Assembly: GCA_014193315.1 (NCBI GenBank)
Contig: BJHS01000006.1
Location: 62,001 to 126,000, forward strand
Direction of reading: 5' to 3'
Source: Verrucomicrobiota bacterium
GTDB lineage: Bacteria > Verrucomicrobiota > Verrucomicrobiia > Opitutales > UBA953
DNA: 64,000 nt
Position numbers and translations under genes: made by a program. Below, in pieces: positions 21,787-29,472 of this stretch. Position 1 is the first letter of the stretch, and the number at the start of each line of letters is the position of its first letter. The notes beneath the pieces were generated by a model that did not search any database, had not been told where the DNA came from, and saw nothing but the letters and a program-made list of their open reading frames with translations.

Positions 21787-21833
21787 ACCAACCACCCCAA
21801 TACCCGATACTCCAAACTCGATACTCTAGACTC
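21787..21833. repeat. Short ATAC/CTCGATACTC-type intergenic repeat
   Basis: The 47-base gap between kdgK and the SDR gene is AT-richer than its surroundings. It is built of near-repeats around GATACTC: CCGATACTC, then CTCGATACTC, then CTAGACTC just before the ATG. It looks like a small member of a dispersed intergenic repeat. The TACTCT at its end lies six bases before the ATG and may also act as a -10 element. Confidence 0.4.
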
Positions 21834-22604
21834 ATGTCCTCCCTCGATCTCTTCTCCCTCAAAGGCCGCACGGCCGTCGTCATCGGCGGCACGGGCGAAC
21901 TCTGCGGCGCCATGGCCGAAGGCTTCGCCTCCGCCGGCGCCCACGTGATCCTCGTCGGTCGCGACCCCGCCAAGGCCGACGCCCGCCTCGCCAAGATCAA
22001 GGCCGCCGGCGGTTCCGGCGAGTTCCTCTCGTGCGAAGCCACCCACAAGGCCGAACTCGTCAAGCTGCGCGACGGCATCCTCGCCAAGCACGGCAAGGTC
22101 GACGTCCTCGTCAACGGCGCCGGCGTCAATTCGCCCACGCCCTTCCTGGAGATCGACGAGGCGCAGATCGACAAGATCCTCACGGTGAACGTCAAGGGCG
22201 TCATCTTCGGCTGCCAGGTCTTCGGCGAGGCGATGGTCGCCGCCGGCAAGGGCTCGATCATCAACCTCGGCTCGGAATCCGGCATCCTGCCGCTCTCCCG
22301 CGTCTTCACCTACTCGGCCTCCAAGGCCGCGGTGCACAATCTCTCGAAGAACCTCGCCCGCGAATGGGCCGCCAAGGGCGTCCGCGTCAACACGCTCGTC
22401 CCGGGCTTCTTCCCCGCCGAACAGAACCGCAAGGTGCTCACCCCTGAGCGCGTGGCGATGATCCTCGGCAAGACCCCGATGAACCGCTTCGGCGAAGCCA
22501 AGGAACTCATCGGTGCCTCTCTGCTTCTCGCTTCCGACGCCGGCAGCTTCGTCACCGGCGCTGAGATCGTCGTCGACGGCGGCTTCGCCGCGATGTCCAT
22601 CTAA
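21834..22604 (+). CDS. SDR-family oxidoreductase, probable D-mannonate oxidoreductase (fructuronate reductase)
   Basis: A 256-residue classical short-chain dehydrogenase. The NAD(P) motif is [11 protein letters not shown] near residue 19, followed by NGAG, Ser in NLGSES, and YSASKAA carrying the Tyr/Lys pair. SDR-type enzymes of this kind reduce D-fructuronate to D-mannonate in Bacillus-like pathways. The next gene, uxaC, makes fructuronate, so this assignment is consistent. A DEH or KDG reductase role is an alternative. The dehydratase (uxuA or uxaA) that should follow is not in the window. Confidence 0.85.
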   Translation: MSSLDLFSLKGRTAVVIGGTGELCGAMAEGFASAGAHVILVGRDPAKADARLAKIKAAGGSGEFLSCEATHKAELVKLRDGILAKHGKVDVLVNGAGVNSPTPFLEIDEAQIDKILTVNVKGVIFGCQVFGEAMVAAGKGSIINLGSESGILPLSRVFTYSASKAAVHNLSKNLAREWAAKGVRVNTLVPGFFPAEQNRKVLTPERVAMILGKTPMNRFGEAKELIGASLLLASDAGSFVTGAEIVVDGGFAAMSI

Positions 22605-22619
22605 GCGAGACCGACGACG

Positions 22620-24026
22620 ATGGCCTTCATGGACGACCACTTCATCCTCTCGACCGGCACGGCCCAGCGGCTGTTCCACGGCGTGGCGAAGGACCAGCCG
22701 ATCGTCGACTACCACTGCCACCTCAGCCCGAAGGACATCGCCGACGACCGTCGCTTCGAGGACCTCACGGCCATCTGGCTCGCGGGCGACCACTACAAGT
22801 GGCGCGCGATGCGGGCCAACGGCGTCAGCGAAGACCTGATCACCGGCGACAAGTCCACCTCCCGCGAGAAGTTCCAGGCCTGGGCCGAGACGGTCCCGTC
22901 CACGCTCCGGAATCCCCTCTTCCACTGGACGCACCTCGAGCTGCGCCGCCACTTCGGCATCCAGGACGTCCTCGAAGGCGCCACCGCCCAGAAGATCTGG
23001 GACGAGGCCAACCGCCAGTTGAAGCACGGCGACCTCACGGCCCGCGGCATCCTCAAGCTGATGAAGGTCCGCGTGGTCGGCACCACCGACGACCCGGCCG
23101 ATTCGCTCGACCTGCACCACCAGATCGCGAAGTCCGGCTTCGGCACCAAGGTCGTCCCGACCTATCGCCCCGACGCGTGCCTGAAGGTCCGTACGCCTGA
23201 CCGCGTGCAGGCCTGGGCCAAGCGCCTCGCCGCCGCCACGGGCAAGGGCGCCGACACCTTCGCCGGCCTAATCGCCGGCCTCAACCAGCGCCACGACGAC
23301 TTCGCCGCCGCCGGTTGCCGCGCCTCCGACCACGGCCTCGACTACCTGCCGGACGCCGCCTGCACCGAAGCCGAAGCCAAGGCCATCTGGGAGAACGCCA
23401 TCGCCGGCAAGGCCGCCACGCTCGAGGAAGCCGAGAAGTTCACGGCCTTCATCATGCTGCATGTCGGTCGCCTCAACCACGCCAAGGGCTGGGCCACCCA
23501 GCTCCACCTCGGCGCGGTCCGCGACCCGAACCTCGGCCTGCTCAAACGCCTTGGCTCCGACGCCGGCTGTGACACCATCGGCGACTTCCGCCAGGGCCCG
23601 GGCCTCATCCGCTGGTTCGGCACGCTCTCGGGCGAGAACGCCCTCGGCAAGACGATCCTCTACAACCTCAACCCCGCCGACACCGCGCTCTTCGCCTGCC
23701 TCCCGGGCTCGTTCCAGGACGGCGTCACGCCGGGCAAGATCCAGTACGGCTCCGGCTGGTGGCTCCTCGCCCAGGAACGCGCGCTGCGCGACCAGATGAA
23801 CGCGCTGTCCGACCTCGGCCTGCTCAGCCGCTTCATCGGCATGATCACCGACTCCCGCTCCTTCCTCTCCTACCCGCGCCACGAGTACTTCCGTCGCATC
23901 CTGTGCGACCTGGTGGGCCAGGACGTCGAGTCGGGCCGCATCCCGGACCGCAAGGACTGGAACGAACGCCTGATCGCGGACGTCTGCTACGGCAACGCGA
24001 GCGAGTACTTCGGCTTCAAGGCCTAA
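22620..24026 (+). CDS. uxaC: Glucuronate isomerase UxaC
   Basis: UxaC isomerises D-glucuronate to D-fructuronate and D-galacturonate to D-tagaturonate. The 468-residue protein has normal length and belongs to the amidohydrolase-like fold. Motifs include VDYHCHLSPKDIADD with metal-binding histidines near residue 30, VVGTTDDPADSL, GTLSGENALGKTILYNLNP and a C-terminal YFRRILCDLVG. An alternative ATG three codons later is possible. It is the fifth gene of the exuT-divergent operon. Confidence 0.95.
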   Translation: MAFMDDHFILSTGTAQRLFHGVAKDQPIVDYHCHLSPKDIADDRRFEDLTAIWLAGDHYKWRAMRANGVSEDLITGDKSTSREKFQAWAETVPSTLRNPLFHWTHLELRRHFGIQDVLEGATAQKIWDEANRQLKHGDLTARGILKLMKVRVVGTTDDPADSLDLHHQIAKSGFGTKVVPTYRPDACLKVRTPDRVQAWAKRLAAATGKGADTFAGLIAGLNQRHDDFAAAGCRASDHGLDYLPDAACTEAEAKAIWENAIAGKAATLEEAEKFTAFIMLHVGRLNHAKGWATQLHLGAVRDPNLGLLKRLGSDAGCDTIGDFRQGPGLIRWFGTLSGENALGKTILYNLNPADTALFACLPGSFQDGVTPGKIQYGSGWWLLAQERALRDQMNALSDLGLLSRFIGMITDSRSFLSYPRHEYFRRILCDLVGQDVESGRIPDRKDWNERLIADVCYGNASEYFGFKA

Positions 24027-24032
24027 GGCGAT

Positions 24033-24437
24033 ATGTGGCGTCGCCTCCGCGAGCCGGTCACGCGTACCCTCTGGGCTCAGCCCGACCGTGAGCCAACCGT
24101 CGCGGAGACAGCGTTGCTCGGCGGTGCGGGGGGCCTGTTGATCGCGCTACTGGCGGACCGGTTCGGCGAATGGCATCTCGGGCTAATCGACCTGCGAAAC
24201 GATTGGCTCAGCCTCCTACCCGCATTATGGCTGACCCAGACCGTCTGGCGAGGGTTTACGCAACTGCCGTTCGACCGCACCTCCGTGACGGCGGGCCTCA
24301 GCGGCTTCTTACCCTACCTGGCTTTTGCCGGCCGTTCGTCCGCACCCTTACCCGACCGCTGGTGGCTTGGCTTAGCCCTTTTCTTGGCGGCCTTCATCCT
24401 GGGGTTTATTCTTGAACGACGTCAAAAAGACAGCTGA
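24033..24437 (+). CDS. Small membrane protein, unknown function
   Basis: A 134-residue hydrophobic protein with four likely membrane segments (about 25-43, 57-72, 83-99 and 110-128) and a basic C-terminal tail (LERRQKDS). It starts six bases after the uxaC stop, so it is probably translated from the uronate operon. I do not recognise the family. It could be a DoxX- or EI24-like small membrane protein, but no motif supports that. Confidence 0.7.
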   Translation: MWRRLREPVTRTLWAQPDREPTVAETALLGGAGGLLIALLADRFGEWHLGLIDLRNDWLSLLPALWLTQTVWRGFTQLPFDRTSVTAGLSGFLPYLAFAGRSSAPLPDRWWLGLALFLAAFILGFILERRQKDS

Positions 24438-24474
24438 GGCTTGCCAACGGCCGTATCCAGAAGATGCTGGCCCC

Positions 24475-25011
24475 ATGCGCACCCTCGCCCTCCTCGCCAC
24501 TCTCCTCACTCTCCCGTCTTTCGCCGCCGACAAAAAGGAGAAAACCTACGACCTTCGTGACTTCGGCTGGGGCAAGTCCGTGAGCGGCCCTTCGGCCACC
24601 ATGGGCAAGCTCAACGGCAAGGCCGTCGTCCTTGAGTGCTGGGGTGTCAAGTGCCCGCCCTGCATCGCCAGCCTGCCGCACATGCAGGAGCTCTCCGAGA
24701 AGTATAAAGACACCCTCGTGGTGATCGGCGCCGAGTGCCAGGGCCACACCGCCAAGGAAATCGCCGTGGTCACCAAGAAGGCCGGCGTCGAGTACGCCAT
24801 CGTCTCCGGTCTACCCAAGACCCCGATTCAGTTCTCGGGAATCCCCAAGGTCTTCGTCTTCGACAACAAGGGCAAGCTGGTCTTCGACGGCAACCCCGCC
24901 GACGCCGGCTTTACGGAAGCCGTGAAGAAGGTCGCCGAGAAGGCCGACGCCAAGGCCGCCCCGACGACCGCCCCGGCCCCGGGCGCCAAGCCCGCCGCCG
25001 CGAAGGCCTAA
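24475..25011 (+). CDS. Secreted TlpA/ResA-like thioredoxin-fold protein
   Basis: From the ATG at 24475 the protein has 178 residues with a signal peptide (ending about PSFA). A thioredoxin fold with active site CWGVKCPPC (C60-P-P-C63) and the cis-Pro region FSGIPKVFVFD follows. The last 30 residues are Ala/Pro-rich low complexity. Such proteins act in the periplasm as thiol reductants for cytochrome c or envelope proteins. A longer in-frame start would overlap the previous gene by 26 bases and lacks signal-peptide logic. It sits between two small membrane-protein genes. Confidence 0.87.
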   Translation: MRTLALLATLLTLPSFAADKKEKTYDLRDFGWGKSVSGPSATMGKLNGKAVVLECWGVKCPPCIASLPHMQELSEKYKDTLVVIGAECQGHTAKEIAVVTKKAGVEYAIVSGLPKTPIQFSGIPKVFVFDNKGKLVFDGNPADAGFTEAVKKVAEKADAKAAPTTAPAPGAKPAAAKA

Positions 25012-25014
25012 GCG

Positions 25015-25368
25015 ATGTCGGCCCTTTCCGAACGTCTGCTCGAGAACCTCGGCGACGGGATCGGCTTCTGGGAAATCAAGGGCCGCCCCATCTACAACGG
25101 GGTCATTGGTCTGGTCTGCGCGTACCATGCCGTCCGCGGCGACGCGGCCTTACTCCGCTGGAGCGATACCGCCAACCTGACTGGCTTCCTGGGCTTCGTC
25201 ATCGCGGCCAACGCGGTCTACTGCGCCGCCTACGTCCCCGACCAAGCCTTCCTGCTGACGCCCTTCCGGGACGGCTGGCGGCGCTGGCGCTGGCTCCTGC
25301 TGGCCTTCGGGACCTTCTTCGCCTGCTTGCTCGCTCACGCCGTGCTTGGCGGCCTGAAGGACGCCTAA
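25015..25368 (+). CDS. Small membrane protein, unknown function
   Basis: A 117-residue protein beginning three bases after the thioredoxin-like gene. A short amphipathic N-terminal region is followed by about three hydrophobic segments (around 28-40, 53-72 and 90-110), with the Arg/Trp-rich DGWRRWRWLL before the last. No recognised domain. It is the last plus-strand gene before the convergent alr. Confidence 0.68.
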   Translation: MSALSERLLENLGDGIGFWEIKGRPIYNGVIGLVCAYHAVRGDAALLRWSDTANLTGFLGFVIAANAVYCAAYVPDQAFLLTPFRDGWRRWRWLLLAFGTFFACLLAHAVLGGLKDA

Positions 25369-25375
25369 GCGGGCC

Positions 25376-26521
25376 TTAGGTCCGGTCGGTGCGATAGACT
25401 CGCTGGACCCGCTGCGTGAGGGTGCAAAGGGCTTCCCAGGGGATGCAATCGGCCCAAGCGCAGAACTCGCCGACGGTGATGCGTTCAGCGCCCTGGGCAC
25501 CGAGGATCGTGGCGATATCGCCGACGGCCGCCGCGGGCACGTCGGTGACGTCGATGACCGTCTGATCCATCGTCACGCGACCGAGGATCGGGCAGCGACG
25601 GCCATGGAGAAGGAAACTTCCGCGGTTGCTGGCGGCCGTGGGGACGCCGTCGCCGTAGCCGACGGCAACGATCGCAACCCGCGAGGCGCGGGCGAGGACC
25701 TTGGTGCGGTTGTAACTGATCGCCGTGCCCGCCGGCAGGTCCTTCACCAAGACGACGCGGGCGTGGAACGAAAGCACCGGCTCGGGCCGCAAGCTCGCGA
25801 GGAAAGACCCCGCGGACGGCGGTAAGCCGTACTGCATGAGCCCGATACGCACCGCATTGAACGGCGAAGCCGCCGAGAAACTCTCCAGCCCGGCGCTGTT
25901 GTCGGCATGGACGAGCAGACGGGCGCGCTCGGCGGTCGGAACATCGGCCAATAAAGCCAAGAAGATGCGCCGCTGCTCCGCCGTGAAGTCGGTATCGGCG
26001 TCGGCCTCCGAAAAATGGGTGTACAGCCCCCGCCAGTCCAAGTGCGGGGCCGTGCGTACGTAGGCGATCAATTCGCGGGCGTTCGCATGCCAGACGCCCG
26101 CGCGCCCCATCCCCGTGTCGACCTTGATGTGCACGCAAACCTGCCGACCCGCCGCGGCCGCGCATCGTTCGACCGCTTGGGCTTCGTCGCGGGAATTCAA
26201 CGTCACATCCAAGTCCAACGCGATAGCTCGCGGCATCTCCGACGGCAAGGTGGGGCTGAGCAGGAGAATCTCGGCCTCATGCCCGACCTCGCGAAGGCGG
26301 GCGGCCTCGTCGACGTTCGCGACGGCGAAGCAATCGACCCCGGCTTGCAGAAGCCGCGTCACCACCTCGGGCATGCCATGGCCGTAGGCATTGGCTTTCA
26401 CGACCGCCACGTAGCGGACATGCGGCGGCATGGCCTGCTTGATCCGACCGACGTTGCGATCGATCGCCGGCAGGTCGATCTCGACCCAGGCGCGCGTGGC
26501 ATGGGGGCTGGCCGGGCTCAT
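25376..26521 (-). CDS. alr: Alanine racemase
   Basis: Alr makes D-alanine for peptidoglycan with PLP. The 381-residue product has PLP lysine K42 in VVKANAYGHG, the barrel strands typical of fold-type III, RIGLMQYG, and the C-terminal domain with the catalytic Tyr in AVGYGDGVP and MDQTVIDVTD. Its start overlaps the tsaB stop by four bases, a coupled arrangement. Confidence 0.96.
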   Translation of the reverse strand: MSPASPHATRAWVEIDLPAIDRNVGRIKQAMPPHVRYVAVVKANAYGHGMPEVVTRLLQAGVDCFAVANVDEAARLREVGHEAEILLLSPTLPSEMPRAIALDLDVTLNSRDEAQAVERCAAAAGRQVCVHIKVDTGMGRAGVWHANARELIAYVRTAPHLDWRGLYTHFSEADADTDFTAEQRRIFLALLADVPTAERARLLVHADNSAGLESFSAASPFNAVRIGLMQYGLPPSAGSFLASLRPEPVLSFHARVVLVKDLPAGTAISYNRTKVLARASRVAIVAVGYGDGVPTAASNRGSFLLHGRRCPILGRVTMDQTVIDVTDVPAAAVGDIATILGAQGAERITVGEFCAWADCIPWEALCTLTQRVQRVYRTDRT

Positions 26522-27168
26522 ACGGGACCGCGGTGGCGTTCCCCGTCCCAGGTCGCGTAGTCGGCGGCGGGATTAAGGGCTTCGGGCTTGGCTTCGAGGC
26601 GTAGCAAGCCTGGCGTCGCGAACAGCGACGGCAAGAGCGACCACGGCGTCGGCACGACTCGCGCACCGGCGAAGATCATCGCCGCAGCCTCCGTGGTTGC
26701 GACGATCGGAAGGCCGAGGGCCAAGACCTGCGCAGGCTTAAGTTCCGCGGGAGCGTCGAACGCACCCTCGGCAGTGACCACGAGGGTATTCCAACGCTTC
26801 AGGCGAGACTCCAGGGCAACGACGAAAGGGCGCGACTGGCCGGGAACCAAGGCGGCTTGCGCGACCGCGGCCAGCGATTCCCAGACGAAGATCGGACGGG
26901 GCTCGAGGGTGGCCCAGGCGCGGGCCGCCAGGGCAGCGACGCGGATACCCAAGATCGAACCAGGCCCGACGCACACGGCGAACGAACGGATGTCGGCCAA
27001 AGTGAGGCCGGCGGCGCGCAAAGCGACTTCCGCACAGCCGAACGTCGCCTCGAGCGCGCCTTCCGCGGCGACGCCTTCACCACACCAACGGCCGTCGCGC
27101 AAGACACCGACCCGGACGCCGACGCGGGCGGAACCGTCGAGGACAAGGCAGGGTTCGGGCGGTCGCAT
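26518..27168 (-). CDS. tsaB: tRNA N6-threonylcarbamoyladenosine biosynthesis protein TsaB-like
   Basis: TsaB is the scaffold partner of TsaD in making t6A at tRNA position 37. This 216-residue protein has the ASKHA opening LVLDGSARVGVRVGVL and the family core VCVGPGSILGIRVA, close to the usual GPGSFTGLRIG. The C-terminal half is more divergent than usual, and the Asp/Thr/Ser of the typical DTS motif is replaced by DGS. It is upstream of alr, which it overlaps, and downstream of hinT. Assignment is firm at family level. Confidence 0.82.
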   Translation of the reverse strand: MRPPEPCLVLDGSARVGVRVGVLRDGRWCGEGVAAEGALEATFGCAEVALRAAGLTLADIRSFAVCVGPGSILGIRVAALAARAWATLEPRPIFVWESLAAVAQAALVPGQSRPFVVALESRLKRWNTLVVTAEGAFDAPAELKPAQVLALGLPIVATTEAAAMIFAGARVVPTPWSLLPSLFATPGLLRLEAKPEALNPAADYATWDGERHRGPV

Positions 27169-27173
27169 GGGGT

Positions 27174-27521
27174 TCAGCCGGGGGGCCAGCCGAGGGCACG
27201 ACCACCGAGGAGGTGAACGTGAAGGTGGGGGACGGATTCGCCGCCGTCGGGGCCGTTATTGATCACGATGCGGAACCCGCGGGCGAGCCCTAGGTCGCGC
27301 GCGACCTTCGCGGCGGTGAGCAAGAGATGCCCAAGTAAAGCCTGGTCTGCGGTGCTGGCCTCACCGACCCGAGCCAGCGGCTTGCGCGGCACGATGAGCA
27401 CATGCGTCGGCGCCTGCGGGGCGATGTCATGAAAGGCCACGCAGAGGTCATCGGCGTGGAGCAGCTTCGCCGGGATCTCCTGGTCGGCGATCTTCTGGAA
27501 AATCGTCTTAGGGTGGGTCAT
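27174..27521 (-). CDS. hinT: HIT-family purine nucleoside phosphoramidase (HinT-like)
   Basis: A 115-residue HIT protein of the HinT/PKCI branch, which hydrolyses adenosine phosphoramidates. It has the opening TIFQKIADQEIPAKLLH, AFHDIAPQAPTHVLIVPRK and the triad HLHVHLLGG near the C-terminus, all typical. It is distinct from the Ap4A-phosphorylase-like HIT protein at 12.9-13.4 kb. Confidence 0.93.
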   Translation of the reverse strand: MTHPKTIFQKIADQEIPAKLLHADDLCVAFHDIAPQAPTHVLIVPRKPLARVGEASTADQALLGHLLLTAAKVARDLGLARGFRIVINNGPDGGESVPHLHVHLLGGRALGWPPG

Positions 27522-27528
27522 CGTTGGA

Positions 27529-28002
27529 TTAAAGCACGACCACCGTCAGGCGGCGGCGGCCAGCCTGGCGCGCGGCCATGGCGTGGAGCCCTTCGACGGC
27601 CTCGTCGTAGGCTTGACGCCATTTGGCCGAACGAGCGCGGGGGCCGGCAAGGTACTGATCCTGCAGGCCGACCACCCAGAACAGGACATCGACGGCTTCC
27701 CCCGTCGTCGCGAGGGCATCGGCGATGCGTTCCGGCGCCCAGAGGGCGTCAAACGGGAGGTCGCGGTGGTCCAGCACGGCGATTGCCGGCACGGGTTGCT
27801 GCGGGGCGAGCAACTGGAGCATCTGCGCGGCGGCGGCGGCGAGCCCCTGGGGCCCGAGACCCGGGTCGGTGTCATCGTCGTTCTCGAACACGCGCAGCAC
27901 CGCATCGACATCGCGCCGCAGCTGCGGCGCGGTGCCCACCATGGTCGCCATGAGCGAGTTCAAGGTCCGCAAGCGGACCGAGCGAGGCAAGGCGGCGGTC
28001 AT
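27529..28002 (-). CDS. Uncharacterised protein between nrdR and hinT
   Basis: A 157-residue, Ala/Leu-rich, largely helical protein without signal peptide or membrane helix. Its start overlaps the nrdR stop by four bases (27999-28002), so it is translationally coupled. A central Gln/Pro stretch (LLAPQQPVPAIAV) and a C-terminal ARQAGRRRLTVVVL are the only notable features. I considered NusB, which often lies near nrdR, but none of its motifs is present. Function unknown. Confidence 0.75.
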   Translation of the reverse strand: MTAALPRSVRLRTLNSLMATMVGTAPQLRRDVDAVLRVFENDDDTDPGLGPQGLAAAAAQMLQLLAPQQPVPAIAVLDHRDLPFDALWAPERIADALATTGEAVDVLFWVVGLQDQYLAGPRARSAKWRQAYDEAVEGLHAMAARQAGRRRLTVVVL

Positions 28003-28463
28003 TTGACCTTTCCTCCCTTGCGCAGTTGATCGATTGCCTTGGCGAGCTCGTCGATATCGCGGAATTCCCGGTAGACGCTGGCAAACCGCACGTAGGCGAT
28101 CTGGTCCACCGACTGGAGTCGGTTCATGATCTCCTCGCCGATCGCACTGGACGGGACCTCGTCCTCGAACTTCGCCTGCAGCCCCTCGACGACCTCGGAG
28201 ATCAGTAGATTGATACGCTCGACCTCGACGGGACGCTTGTCGGTGGCTTTGCGGACCCCGGACGCGATCTTCCCGATGTCGAACTCCTCCCGGGCGCCGT
28301 CACGCTTCACGACCACGAGGCCTTCCCGGACAATTTCCTCCATGGTGCTGAAGCGGTGCCCGCAGGCGAGGCACTCGCGGCGGCGGCGGATGGAGTGATT
28401 CCCCTTACCGAGGCGGGTCTCCAGAACCTTCGTATCCTCGTGATTACAGCGGGGGCAATACAT
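27999..28463 (-). CDS. nrdR: Transcriptional repressor NrdR
   Basis: NrdR represses ribonucleotide reductase genes by sensing ATP/dATP. The 154-residue product has the zinc ribbon C3-x2-C6 and C31-x2-C34 (CPRC and CLAC), the basic HSIRRRRE, and an ATP-cone domain (VVKRDGAREEFD to VYREFRDIDE). No nrd gene or paired NrdR box was recognised in this window, so its targets lie elsewhere. Confidence 0.96.
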   Translation of the reverse strand: MYCPRCNHEDTKVLETRLGKGNHSIRRRRECLACGHRFSTMEEIVREGLVVVKRDGAREEFDIGKIASGVRKATDKRPVEVERINLLISEVVEGLQAKFEDEVPSSAIGEEIMNRLQSVDQIAYVRFASVYREFRDIDELAKAIDQLRKGGKVK

Positions 28464-28466
28464 CGC

Positions 28467-29030
28467 TCAGAGACGCAGGAAGTTGCCCAAGAGCTCGAGC
28501 CCGTTCTGGGTCGCGAACGACTCAGGGTGGAACTGGACGCCCCAAATGGGCAGTTCGCGATGGCGCAGGCCCATGACCAGACCGTCGTCCGTCCAAGCGG
28601 TGACCTCGAGGCAAGCCGGGAAGGAGGAACGCTCCACAACCAGCGAATGGTAGCGAGTGGCGAGGAAAGGATTCGGCAGGCCTTTGAAAAGGTCCGTGTC
28701 GTTATGAAAGACCGGCGAGGTCTTGCCGTGCATCAGGTGCGGGGCGCGGATGACGCGCCCGCCGAAGACGTGCCCGATGGCCTGATGGCCGAGGCAGACG
28801 CCGAGCAGCGGCTTCTTGCCGGCGAACGCCTTGATCATGTCGCAAGATACCCCAGCTTCGACGGGCGAACAAGGGCCGGGCGAGATCATCACGCGGTCGG
28901 GATTCAGCGCGAGCGCCTCCTCCACGGTGATCTGATCGTTGCGGAAGACCTTCTGCTCCACACCCAGTTGACCAAAGTACTGAACTAGGTTGTAGGTGAA
29001 GGAGTCGTAGTTGTCGATGACCAGCAGCAC
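28467..29030 (-). CDS. pabA: Aminodeoxychorismate/anthranilate synthase glutamine amidotransferase subunit
   Basis: This class-I amidotransferase subunit provides ammonia for p-aminobenzoate or anthranilate synthesis. The GTG at 29030 gives [15 protein letters not shown] as the first residues, matching the family start exactly; a second GTG at 29078 would add 16 residues. The nucleophile Cys is in [10 protein letters not shown] and the His/Glu in FHPESFAT. It could equally be named trpG; no partner pabB/trpE is present, and many bacteria use one protein for both. It is the first gene of the run pabA-nrdR-X-hinT-tsaB-alr. Confidence 0.93.
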   Translation of the reverse strand: MLLVIDNYDSFTYNLVQYFGQLGVEQKVFRNDQITVEEALALNPDRVMISPGPCSPVEAGVSCDMIKAFAGKKPLLGVCLGHQAIGHVFGGRVIRAPHLMHGKTSPVFHNDTDLFKGLPNPFLATRYHSLVVERSSFPACLEVTAWTDDGLVMGLRHRELPIWGVQFHPESFATQNGLELLGNFLRL

Positions 29031-29472
29031 AGGCGGACGATTTGCCCCTACGGCAGAAGTGTCAAGGTGCGGTGGCACCGTGTGAACAAGTGCGGGCGAC
29101 GCGTGAAGCGTCGCAGGGCTAGGGACAGGGTCAGAAGAGAGCCGGACTTTGAACTAACTGCGAACGTGCGCGGGCTCGCTTAACCCACCCGTGAATAACT
29201 CCGCACCCGGTCGACCGCGTTCACCTGGATCATACCTGCGACTCTGTCTTTCCTAGCCCCAGCCCTAGCCCCGGCCCAAGCCCTCCGGCTCTCTCCCTAC
29301 CCCTGTGCCTGACCCTGTCCCTGACCCCATTGCTCCCACTCCAACTCCTCCCCAAAAATCCATTCACAGCGCCCCCTTCCGACCCCCTCGGGAATAAGCC
29401 CAACTGAACCGCAACCTGCTCAAAAGTATGCCTTTACAGGGGGGAGGGGGTGTGAATAACTAGGTGAACGGC
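29031..29472. other. Non-coding region between pabA and lpxC with low-complexity tract and boxes
   Basis: No credible gene lies in these roughly 440 bases. They hold a 7-bp hairpin (arms GCGACGC and GCGTCGC, 29096-29114), a 14-bp inverted repeat (see separate entry), and a C/T-rich tract at about 29250-29365 built of CCTAGCCC, CCCTGACC and similar units. There are three TTATTCACA-like 9-mers: TGTGAACAA at 29081, CGTGAATAA at 29190 and TGTGAATAA at 29451. A TTTACA at 29433 could be a -35 for lpxC. It carries the divergent promoters of pabA and lpxC. Confidence 0.6.
29121..29322. repeat. 14-bp inverted repeat upstream of lpxC
   Basis: AGGGACAGGGTCAG at 29121-29134 is perfectly complementary to CTGACCCTGTCCCT at 29309-29322, about 175 bases apart. 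The second copy lies in a C/T-rich tract with degenerate internal repeats (CCTGTGCCTGACCCTGTCCCTGACC is one stretch of it, split here into CCTGTGCCTGACC and CTGTCCCTGACC). The arms may be copies of one short repeat family in opposite orientation rather than a folded structure. Confidence 0.5.

Noticed and set aside
20961-21830. A long upstream extension of the SDR frame within kdgK
   Set aside because: The extension overlaps kdgK in another frame and is Arg/Pro/His-rich; family alignment starts at 21834.
29464-29472. GTG start of lpxC nine bases upstream
   Set aside because: The ATG at 29473 gives the family N-terminus MKQRTL; the GTG adds three unmatched residues.
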